From positions 1 through 34,316 of the forward strand of contig JAISTS010000012.1 in the NCBI GenBank assembly GCA_031272455.1: DNA of 34,316 bases. The letters run 5' to 3'. The first letter of the stretch is position 1. The number at the start of each line of letters is the position of its first letter. Positions 17,816-23,839 of the stretch are shown here, piece by piece. Under the pieces are notes generated by a model. That model was not told where the DNA came from, searched no databases, and was given only the letters and a program-made list of their open reading frames with translations. The translations under genes and the position numbers were made by a program. Source of the DNA: Tannerella sp. (lineage in GTDB: Bacteria; Bacteroidota; Bacteroidia; Bacteroidales; Tannerellaceae).

Positions 17816-17859
17816 GACTTTATTTTGCAGACAAGGTTTAAATTCTACGAAAAATAACG

Positions 17860-17868
17860 TAATTTTGC
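17860..17868 (+). promoter_or_regulatory. -7 promoter element for nadC
   Basis: TAATTTTGC matches TAnnTTTGC and lies 20 bases before the ATG at 17888, which supports that start over the in-frame TTG at 17882. It is divergent from the rlmH promoter about 45 bases away. Confidence 0.55.
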
Positions 17869-17887
17869 ACAATCAAATATTTTGCGA

Positions 17888-18736
17888 ATGAAAACAACAG
17901 ACGAACTTATAGACGAACTGATTGCTCTCGCTTTTGCCGAGGATGTAGGCGACGGCGACCATACAACATTGTGCTGCATACCGCCGACGGCAACAGGGCG
18001 CAGCCGCTTGATAATCAAAGAAGAAGGAGTGCTTGCCGGCGTCGCTGTGGCAGAGCGTATTTTCCACTTTTTCGACCCCGAAATGGCGATAAATGTGCTT
18101 ATAAAAGATGGCGCTGAAGTGAAATATGGCGATATCGCGTTCACGGTCGAAGGCAAAGTGCAGTCGCTGCTGCAAACCGAGCGGCTCGTGCTCAACGTGA
18201 TGCAGCGGATGAGCGGAATTGCCACAACGACACGCCGTTACGTCAACGCCCTTAAAGGCACGAAAACGCAGGTGCTCGACACGCGCAAAACCACTCCCGG
18301 TATGCGTATCCTCGAAAAAGAAGCCGTCAAAATTGGCGGCGGCGCTAACCACCGTATCGGACTGTTCGATATGATCCTGCTGAAAGACAATCATATAGAC
18401 TTTGCCGGAGGCATAGAACAAGCTATTAGTCGCGCTAACGATTATCTAAAAAATAACGGTAAAAATCTAAAAATAGAAGTCGAGGTACGCAATTTTGATG
18501 AGCTTGAAGAAGCGCTGCGGGTCGGGGGCGTTGACCGCATTATGCTCGATAATTTCAATATCGCCGACACTCGCGAAGCAGTAAAACGGATAGCCGGACG
18601 CTGCGAAACGGAGTCGTCGGGTGGAATCACCTTCGATACTCTGCGCAGCTATGCCGAATGTGGGGTCGATTTTATTTCCGTAGGCGCGTTGACACATTCT
18701 GTCAAGAGCCTTGATATGAGCTTGAAAGCGTATTAG
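17888..18736 (+). CDS. nadC: Nicotinate-nucleotide pyrophosphorylase (quinolinate phosphoribosyltransferase)
   Basis: A 282-aa cytoplasmic enzyme that joins quinolinate and PRPP to give nicotinate mononucleotide, CO2 and pyrophosphate in de novo NAD synthesis. Visible signatures are [10 protein letters not shown] near residue 20, [23 protein letters not shown] and [45 protein letters not shown] and [12 protein letters not shown] follow. The length is normal. No nadA or nadB is adjacent. The TAG stop (18734-18736) overlaps the TAA stop of the convergent acyltransferase gene by 3 bases. Confidence 0.96.
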   Translation: MKTTDELIDELIALAFAEDVGDGDHTTLCCIPPTATGRSRLIIKEEGVLAGVAVAERIFHFFDPEMAINVLIKDGAEVKYGDIAFTVEGKVQSLLQTERLVLNVMQRMSGIATTTRRYVNALKGTKTQVLDTRKTTPGMRILEKEAVKIGGGANHRIGLFDMILLKDNHIDFAGGIEQAISRANDYLKNNGKNLKIEVEVRNFDELEEALRVGGVDRIMLDNFNIADTREAVKRIAGRCETESSGGITFDTLRSYAECGVDFISVGALTHSVKSLDMSLKAY

Positions 18737-19308
18737 TTCGCCTTCTCCACCTTCCCCTCGCGAAGGTGATAGACGGCGTCGCTGTCGGGGCAGACGGCTA
18801 CGCCCGTCGCAGAGAAGTTGAGCGTGCAGCCGTATTCGCTGACCCAGCCCGTCTGCCGAGCGGGATTTCCGACGACGAGCGCGTAGGGCGGCACATCTTT
18901 CGTTACGACGGCTCCGGCGCCAATCATCGCATATTCGCCGATGCTGACGCCGCATAAAACTGTCGCGTTAGCGCCTACGCTTGCGCCGCGTCCTATATGT
19001 GTCGGGCGGAAAGCGTGTTTGCGCTCGATGGCGCTGCGCGGATTAATCACGTTGGTAAAGACGCAACTCGGACCGAGAAACACAAAATCGTCGCACGTTA
19101 CGCCTTCGTAAACCGAAACGTTGTTTTGCACTTTCACCCAGTTGCCGAGCGTTACTCCTTTGGCAATGAAGACATTCTGCCCGATGGTGCAGCCCCGTCC
19201 GACGGTGCAGCCGCCCATAAGATGCGTGAAATGCCAAATCCGTGTGCCTTCGCCTATCGTGCAGCCCTCGTCAATGACTGCTGTCGGGTGCGCCTGATAC
19301 TGTTCCAT
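18733..19308 (-). CDS. Left-handed beta-helix N-acetyltransferase (WbpD/WlbB-like)
   Basis: A 191-aa hexapeptide-repeat acyltransferase. The reading frame is open upstream, but the ATG at 19308 gives [21 protein letters not shown] and follows the preceding gene by 8 bases, so it is preferred. The repeats run about 8-155. The segments [34 protein letters not shown] and [12 protein letters not shown] closely match UDP-2-acetamido-3-amino-glucuronate N-acetyltransferases, which make acetylated sugars for surface polysaccharides. The C-terminal 30 residues contain two Cys and may bind metal. No other sugar-nucleotide gene is near, so the acceptor is unsure. It appears to be the last gene of a three-gene leftward operon with the RsmI-related gene and the alcohol dehydrogenase. 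Confidence 0.85.
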   Translation of the reverse strand: MEQYQAHPTAVIDEGCTIGEGTRIWHFTHLMGGCTVGRGCTIGQNVFIAKGVTLGNWVKVQNNVSVYEGVTCDDFVFLGPSCVFTNVINPRSAIERKHAFRPTHIGRGASVGANATVLCGVSIGEYAMIGAGAVVTKDVPPYALVVGNPARQTGWVSEYGCTLNFSATGVAVCPDSDAVYHLREGKVEKAN

Positions 19309-19316
19309 ATTCGTTA

Positions 19317-20024
19317 TTATTTGTAAATCAAAAATATAGCCGTTCGACGGTCGATGTCGGGCAGCTTGCCGCGCCATTCGCCGATGCTGCGTGTGCGTAT
19401 CTCTTCATCCTCGCAAGTGATGTTGACAGCTATGCACAGCTTAGTCGCCGGTCTGCATATATGAACGCAGTCAGCCAGCAGTTTATTATTCCGGTAGGGC
19501 GTTTCGATGAAAATCTGCGTCTCGTCGTCCGAATAGATACGCGATTCGAGCGTTTTCAGCCGTTCAGCCCGCGCCCGCATTTCGACAGGCAGATAGCCGC
19601 GGAAGGCAAAATTCTGTCCGTTGAAGCCCGAAGCCATCAGCGCTAAAAGGATGGACGAGGGTCCGACAAGCGGCACGACGCGATAGCCCGATCGCTGCGC
19701 GATAGCCACCACGTCGGCGCCCGGATCGGCTACGGCAGGACAGCCCGCTTCTGAAACGACGCCGATGGACTCGCCGCGCGATAGCGGTTCGAGATAGCCC
19801 GACAGCGCTTCGGGCGAGGTGTGCTTGTTCAGCTCGAAAAACGTCAGCGCGTCGATGACAATAGTCGGATCAGCGCGTTTAAGGAAACGGCGAGCCGTGC
19901 GGACATTCTCAACGATGAAATAGCGCAGGCTGCCAACAACTTCGCGGTTGAAGTCGGGCAGGACGCGGCTGTGTTCCGTCGCCCCCAGCGTTACAGGGAT
20001 AAGATAAAGCGCTGTTTCCATCAT
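19317..20024 (-). CDS. RsmI-related SAM-dependent methyltransferase (tetrapyrrole-methylase fold)
   Basis: A 235-aa protein of the tetrapyrrole methylase superfamily, closest to the RsmI group (2'-O-methylation of C1402 in 16S rRNA). It contains [40 protein letters not shown] and [28 protein letters not shown] lies in the second lobe. It differs from canonical RsmI in the first motif (LPVTLG instead of the usual VPTPIGNL) and in lacking the extra C-terminal region. It fits the shorter second paralogue found in many Bacteroidota, whose substrate is not settled. Its ATG abuts the stop codon of the alcohol dehydrogenase gene exactly, indicating translational coupling. Confidence 0.85.
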   Translation of the reverse strand: MMETALYLIPVTLGATEHSRVLPDFNREVVGSLRYFIVENVRTARRFLKRADPTIVIDALTFFELNKHTSPEALSGYLEPLSRGESIGVVSEAGCPAVADPGADVVAIAQRSGYRVVPLVGPSSILLALMASGFNGQNFAFRGYLPVEMRARAERLKTLESRIYSDDETQIFIETPYRNNKLLADCVHICRPATKLCIAVNITCEDEEIRTRSIGEWRGKLPDIDRRTAIFLIYK

Positions 20025-21197
20025 CTATCCCTGCATAATACACAGCATATTCAGATAATCACGTTTTTGCATCGGTCGAGGGTTGCTAAGCGTCGAGTTA
20101 TTGCGATATGAGTTTACCGCGAGCGCCCGAAAATCGTCCATACGAACACCCAGCTCCGAAAAGGCGGGCAGCCCGATGCGCACAGCCAGTTCGCGCACTG
20201 CATCGACAGCTTGACGCGCCCGTTGAGCGGCGTCCTGTCCGTATCCCGTCAGACCGAACGCATCGGCTACGCGGGCATAGCGTTCAACGCACCAGTCGAG
20301 ATTATATTCCATCATATAGGGCAAAATCACCGCGTTGCACACCCCGTGCGGCAGGTCGTACATCCCGCCCAGCGCTTCGGCGATGCAATGCACGGAAGCG
20401 ACGTCGGAGTGGCTAAACGCCATACCCGCCAGCAGGCTGCCCATCAGCATAGCGGTGCGGGCTTCGAGGTCGGCGCCGTCGCGCACAGCCCGTTCGAGGT
20501 TGGGATAGATCAGCTCCATCGCATAGAGCGCCAAAGCGTCGGCTATCGGCTCGGAGCATTTCGCAGTAAAGGCTTCGATGGCGTGCGTGAGGGCGTCCAT
20601 ACCGGTGGCAGCGGTCGTCGCCGGCGGTACGCTCAACGTCAGTTCGGGGTCGCAGAGCGCCACTTTTGCCGCAGTCGAGGCGTTCTTGACAGTCATCTTG
20701 ATGTGATATTTGGTGTCGGTGATGACGGACGAAAAGGTGATTTCGCTGCCTGTTCCCGCCGTCGTAGGGATGCAGATGAGCGGCGGACCGGCTACTGCTG
20801 CGTTGCCCGCCCTGCCTTTAACCGCGTGTATATCGGTGGCATTAAGGGCGATAAGCACACCCGCAGCCTTGGCACAGTCGATAGGACTGCCACCGCCGAC
20901 AGCAAGCAGACAGTCAGCCCCGACACTGCGGTAAGCCTCTGCCGCCGCCGCCACATCGCGGTCTTTCGGGTTCGGCTCGACACCGGAAAAGATGCCATCT
21001 GCGGCAAAACGCGCCATTTCGGACGGCAATTCGGTCAGTATGCGGTCAAGAATACCGGCTTTGAGCACGCCACGGTCGGTAACGACGAGCGGTCGCCCAA
21101 CGCCAAGTTCGCCAAGCGCCGACGCCAGCTGCCTGCGACATCCCGCCCCAAACACAATCTTCGTCGGCAGCACGAATGAAAAAATTTTAGTATTCAT
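20025..21197 (-). CDS. Iron-containing alcohol dehydrogenase
   Basis: A 390-aa group III alcohol dehydrogenase (Fe-ADH family). The N-terminal NAD(P) domain shows KIVFGAGCRRQL, PLVVTDRGVLKAG and LLAVGGGSPIDCAKA. The central PTTAGTGSEITFSSVI follows. The C-terminal helical domain holds the metal site: MDALTHAIEAF, then SDVASVHCIAEAL and MYDLPHGVCNAVILP, which supply the Asp and three His ligands. It reduces aldehydes or oxidises alcohols in the cytoplasm (butanol, lactaldehyde and 1,3-propanediol enzymes belong here); the substrate cannot be set. A -7 element lies at 21219-21227. It leads a tightly packed operon with the RsmI-related and acetyltransferase genes, with no evident metabolic link. 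Confidence 0.92.
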   Translation of the reverse strand: MNTKIFSFVLPTKIVFGAGCRRQLASALGELGVGRPLVVTDRGVLKAGILDRILTELPSEMARFAADGIFSGVEPNPKDRDVAAAAEAYRSVGADCLLAVGGGSPIDCAKAAGVLIALNATDIHAVKGRAGNAAVAGPPLICIPTTAGTGSEITFSSVITDTKYHIKMTVKNASTAAKVALCDPELTLSVPPATTAATGMDALTHAIEAFTAKCSEPIADALALYAMELIYPNLERAVRDGADLEARTAMLMGSLLAGMAFSHSDVASVHCIAEALGGMYDLPHGVCNAVILPYMMEYNLDWCVERYARVADAFGLTGYGQDAAQRARQAVDAVRELAVRIGLPAFSELGVRMDDFRALAVNSYRNNSTLSNPRPMQKRDYLNMLCIMQG

Positions 21198-21218
21198 AAT
21201 TGCAATTATTTTTTGCGT

Positions 21219-21227
21219 GCAAATTTA
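21219..21227 (-). promoter_or_regulatory. -7 promoter element for the alcohol dehydrogenase operon
   Basis: TAAATTTGC on the minus strand, 22 bases upstream of the ATG at 21197, matches TAnnTTTGC. Confidence 0.5.
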
Positions 21228-21259
21228 GCGGTTTTTTTTGCGGATTCAAAAATTATTTA

Positions 21260-21268
21260 TACTTTTGC
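21260..21268 (+). promoter_or_regulatory. -7 promoter element for the short DUF4160 gene
   Basis: TACTTTTGC matches TAnnTTTGC and lies 24 bases upstream of the ATG at 21292. The placement shows that the 40-codon gene begins at its own promoter and is not the tail of a longer gene in this sequence. Confidence 0.5.
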
Positions 21269-21291
21269 GAAACGAATTAAAAAAAATATAT

Positions 21292-21414
21292 ATGCCGAAA
21301 CGTCATCTGCGATTGATTCATGCGTGGATTGAGATACACAAAGAAGACCTGGAAGCCGACTGGAAACTGGCGAAAAACGGTGAAATGCCTTTAAAAATTG
21401 ACCCGCTAAGATGA
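21292..21414 (+). CDS. Short DUF4160-like protein (N-terminally reduced)
   Basis: A 40-aa protein, MPKRHLRLIHAWIEIHKEDL onward, ending NGEMPLKIDPLR. The sequence matches the C-terminal half of DUF4160 proteins, which usually run to about 80 residues with a conserved His-rich N-terminal half (HxPHxH-type). That half is absent here and no remnant is visible upstream, where a promoter lies instead. The stop overlaps the start of the DUF2442 gene as ATGA (21411-21414), so the two are translationally coupled. DUF4160 and DUF2442 genes are commonly neighbours and have been suspected to act as a toxin-antitoxin-like pair. The short form may be a decayed toxin or a naturally short variant. Confidence 0.7.
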   Translation: MPKRHLRLIHAWIEIHKEDLEADWKLAKNGEMPLKIDPLR

Positions 21415-21659
21415 AAACAGAACTGCGCTGGAAAGTAAAATCGGTTGAACCGCAGGAAGATTACTTCCTGTATGTAACGTTTGCCGACGGCAAACAGGGT
21501 CTGTTCGATATGAAACCCTATCTCGACGAAGGAGTATTCCGTGAATTGCGCGATCCGATGAAATTTAATGCGGTGCGAGTATGTGCCAGCAGTATTGCAT
21601 GGGACAACGAAATTGACATAGCTCCCGAAACGCTGTATGCCGATTGCGTCAGCATCTGA
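21411..21659 (+). CDS. DUF2442 family protein
   Basis: An 82-aa protein with the DUF2442 pattern: WKVKSVEPQEDYFLYVTFAD, then KQGLFDMKPYLDEGVFRELR, and a C-terminal WDNEIDIAPETLYADCV. Members are small soluble proteins of unknown biochemistry, often encoded next to DUF4160 proteins and proposed as the antitoxin-like partner. Here the ATG overlaps the DUF4160 stop codon. The 81 bases after the gene lead into the vapBC promoter, so two small modules lie side by side. Confidence 0.85.
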   Translation: MKTELRWKVKSVEPQEDYFLYVTFADGKQGLFDMKPYLDEGVFRELRDPMKFNAVRVCASSIAWDNEIDIAPETLYADCVSI

Positions 21660-21704
21660 AAAAATATTTTTCAAAAAAATCACTAAAAATAAAAAAACAT
21701 TATC

Positions 21705-21713
21705 TATCTTTGC
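21705..21713 (+). promoter_or_regulatory. -7 promoter element for vapBC
   Basis: TATCTTTGC matches TAnnTTTGC, 27 bases upstream of the antitoxin ATG at 21741. The VapBC complex often represses its own promoter, but no clear operator was identified. Confidence 0.5.
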
Positions 21714-21740
21714 CCTGATTATCCTAAATAAACAAAGCTT

Positions 21741-21917
21741 ATGATACTCACAATAGACAAAACGACTACTGAAAAAGACCTGCATCTGTGGCTCGACAAA
21801 GTACGCACTAAACGCAAAGCGGTCAGCAAAGCGCGTATGGCGAAATATTTCGGCATACTGCCCGATATAGGCGACGGCTTACAGATACAAAAACAGTTGC
21901 GCAATGAGTGGGATTGA
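21741..21917 (+). CDS. VapB-like antitoxin
   Basis: A 58-aa protein starting MILTIDKTTTEKDLHLWLDK and ending QIQKQLRNEWD. Its size, its position just before a PIN-domain gene, the 14-base overlap with that gene (21904-21917), and the C-terminal KYFGILPDIGDG ... LQIQKQLRNEW pattern fit the short antitoxins paired with VapC in Bacteroidota. The N-terminus should dimerise and perhaps bind DNA, and the C-terminus wraps the toxin. The function is assigned mainly from context. Confidence 0.75.
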   Translation: MILTIDKTTTEKDLHLWLDKVRTKRKAVSKARMAKYFGILPDIGDGLQIQKQLRNEWD

Positions 21918-22254
21918 ATATTTGCTCGACACTAAGGTGCTAATCTACATTATGCAAGGCAACCCCGCTGTGCGTTACTTTTCGCAAACTGACGTATTTG
22001 CCTTGTCAGTGATTACAGAGATGGAGTTACTGGGTAAGTATCGTATTGACCATACCGAAAAAAGCATTATTACTCGGCTTCTTAAAGATTCACGCATCTT
22101 TGAGATAGATTTCAGCGTGAAACAGAAAGCAATAGAGATAAGGCAACAACATAAAATTAAACTGCCTGACGCGATAATAGCCGCAACTGCCATCAGCCAG
22201 GGACTGTCATTAGTTACTGCCGACCTGCGATCAGCAACACGGGCAGCAGCATAG
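21904..22254 (+). CDS. VapC-like PIN-domain ribonuclease toxin, C-terminally shortened
   Basis: A 116-aa PIN-domain protein. The metal-binding acidic residues are visible: Asp9 (LLDTKVLIY), Glu39 (VITEMELLGK), Asp89 (KLPDAIIAATA) and Asp107 (LVTADLR). VapC toxins are Mg-dependent RNases that cut tRNA or rRNA, inhibited by the cognate VapB. The usual C-terminal stretch after the last Asp (about 12-20 residues that complete the final strand) is replaced by RSATRAAA and a TAG stop. In the same frame beyond that stop lies a T9SS sorting-domain remnant, so the 3' end appears to have been exchanged by recombination. The toxin may be weakened or inactive. Confidence 0.82.
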   Translation: MSGIEYLLDTKVLIYIMQGNPAVRYFSQTDVFALSVITEMELLGKYRIDHTEKSIITRLLKDSRIFEIDFSVKQKAIEIRQQHKIKLPDAIIAATAISQGLSLVTADLRSATRAAA

Positions 22255-22359
22255 ATACTGCCCGCAGGCACATCAACCGTCGAACTGCCCACCGGAGTGT
22301 ATGTCGTCAGGACGGGCAATACGGTCAGAAAATTGTTGTCAAATAACATTCCAAATTAA
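22255..22359 (+). pseudogene. Remnant of a T9SS type-A C-terminal sorting domain
   Basis: Read in the VapC frame after its stop, the codons give ILPAGTSTVELPTGVYVVRT followed by GNTVRKLLSNNIPN and a TAA at 22357-22359. The pattern (Val-x-Leu-Pro-x-Gly-Val-Tyr-Val-Val-x-x-Gly-Asn, then a basic tail) is the end of the type IX secretion C-terminal domain (TIGR04183-like). No start codon, signal peptide or cargo body precedes it, so this is a fragment of a lost secreted protein. It shows that the lineage has or had a T9SS. No gene is visible between it and the methyltransferase start at 22484. Confidence 0.7.
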
Positions 22360-22451
22360 GCATTGTTGATGTTGATAAGATGAAGCTCTGTTGCAGCGGG
22401 GCTTCGATGTTTTTATGGCGGGGATTTCGGGGGACTTTCTAAAATTATGCG

Positions 22452-22460
22452 TATATTTGC
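22452..22460 (+). promoter_or_regulatory. -7 promoter element for the RNA methyltransferase gene
   Basis: TATATTTGC matches TAnnTTTGC and lies 23 bases before the ATG at 22484. It falls inside the open frame that extends upstream, which supports 22484 as the true start. Confidence 0.55.
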
Positions 22461-22483
22461 AGCGAATAATCGGCAAACATAGA

Positions 22484-23839
22484 ATGTTCCCACCCGAATT
22501 TAAAGAACGTACGCACAGTTGGATGGCGGATTATCCGCTGTTGGAGCGGGCTTTGGATGAGGCGCCGCCGGTCAGTGTGCGCGTCAATACATCAAAAACG
22601 CAGGTTAAGCCGTCGTCGGATGGCGTGCCGTGGTGCGCGACGGGGTACTACCTCGACGGGCGCCCGGCGTTCACCTTCGATCCCTGCCTTCACGCCGGCG
22701 CGTATTATGTGCAGGAGGCGTCGTCGATGTTTATCGAACAGGCTGTCGGACAATACATTACGTCGCCCGCCGTGGCGCTCGACCTCTGCGCGGCGCCGGG
22801 TGGCAAATCGACGCACCTGCTGAGCCTGCTGCCCGAAGGCAGTGTCGTTGTCGCCAATGAACTTATACGCAACCGTTGCGCCATCCTTACGGAAAATATC
22901 GCAAAATGGGGCGCTGTGAACGCTATTGTTACGCAGAACGACCCCGCCGACATCGGCAGGCTGACGCATCTGTTCGACCTCGTTGTGGCTGATATGCCGT
23001 GTTCGGGCGAGGGGATGTTTCGCAAGGACGCTGCCAGTCGCGACGAATGGAGCGTCGCCAATGTGCGGCTGTGCGCCGAGCGACAACGCCGGATTGCGCA
23101 CGACGTTTGGGATGCGTTGCGTCCGGGCGGGCTGTTTGTGTATAGCACCTGCACGTTCAATCGCGAAGAGAATGAAGACAATATCAGGCATTTAGTCGAG
23201 ACGCTGGGCGCCGAAGTCCTGCCGTTGACGGTTGACGCAGATTGGAATATCGCCGTCGGCGAGGATCTGCCGTCGTACCGTTTCTTTCCTCACAGGACGC
23301 GGGGCGAAGGTTTTTTTCTTGCCATCGTGCGCAAGCCTGACGGACGGCGTCAACAGCCGAAATCCGTAGCCGTAAACAGGAAAACGACAACCAAACCGCC
23401 GCAGGAAATACGGAATTTGCTGCGCGGCGATTTTGAATTTGTAACCATAAATGGTGATTTTTATGCCCTGCCCGACTGCGCTGCGGACATTTTCCGGACT
23501 GTTGCTGAGCGGCTGCGCACGGTGTCGGCGGGCGTTCCTGTCGGGCGGCTCAAAGGGAAAGATTTTGTTCCGTCGCAGGGCTTGGCGTTAAGCGCGGCTT
23601 TGCGCAAAGATGCTTTTCAGCGTATGGAAATGACTTGGGATGAGGCAGTTAGATATTTGCAGCGCGAAGCGCCCGCCTTGGCGAACGACACGCCGCAAGG
23701 ATTGTATTTAGCTGAATACCAAGGATTGCCGATAGGATTTGCCCGCAACATCGGACGCCGCATCAACAACCTCTATCCTCAGGAATGGCGGATCCGCAGT
23801 CGCGACCTTCCGCCGTCGGCGCCCCGAATTTTGCCCTGA
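22484..23839 (+). CDS. NOL1/NOP2/Sun family rRNA m5C methyltransferase (RsmF-like)
   Basis: A 451-aa SAM-dependent RNA cytosine-5 methyltransferase. The start at 22484 (MFPPEFKERTHSWM) is chosen because a promoter lies just upstream and the protein then begins like its relatives. Visible features are PPVSVRVNTSK, YYVQEASSMF, the SAM motif LDLCAAPGGKSTHLL, and VADMPCSGEGMFRKD, which has the Pro-Cys catalytic-type motif. VYSTCTFNREENEDNI carries the second conserved Cys. The C-terminal RNA-binding part ends LPIGFARNIGRRINNLYPQE before a short extra tail. It most likely modifies 16S rRNA. The last 77 bases overlap the 3' end of ppk1 on the other strand. Confidence 0.9.
   Translation: MFPPEFKERTHSWMADYPLLERALDEAPPVSVRVNTSKTQVKPSSDGVPWCATGYYLDGRPAFTFDPCLHAGAYYVQEASSMFIEQAVGQYITSPAVALDLCAAPGGKSTHLLSLLPEGSVVVANELIRNRCAILTENIAKWGAVNAIVTQNDPADIGRLTHLFDLVVADMPCSGEGMFRKDAASRDEWSVANVRLCAERQRRIAHDVWDALRPGGLFVYSTCTFNREENEDNIRHLVETLGAEVLPLTVDADWNIAVGEDLPSYRFFPHRTRGEGFFLAIVRKPDGRRQQPKSVAVNRKTTTKPPQEIRNLLRGDFEFVTINGDFYALPDCAADIFRTVAERLRTVSAGVPVGRLKGKDFVPSQGLALSAALRKDAFQRMEMTWDEAVRYLQREAPALANDTPQGLYLAEYQGLPIGFARNIGRRINNLYPQEWRIRSRDLPPSAPRILP

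Noticed and set aside
20211..21179. Open frame of 322 codons on the plus strand
   Set aside because: Antisense to the iron alcohol dehydrogenase gene; rich in Arg and Gly as expected from reversed codons, with no recognisable domain.
21975..22349. Minus-strand frame of 124 codons over vapC
   Set aside because: Opposite a PIN-domain gene with intact acidic residues; the minus-strand product has no recognisable features.
22391..22483. 31 extra codons at the N-terminus of the RNA methyltransferase
   Set aside because: A -7 promoter element at 22452-22460 falls inside them, and family members begin near the ATG at 22484.
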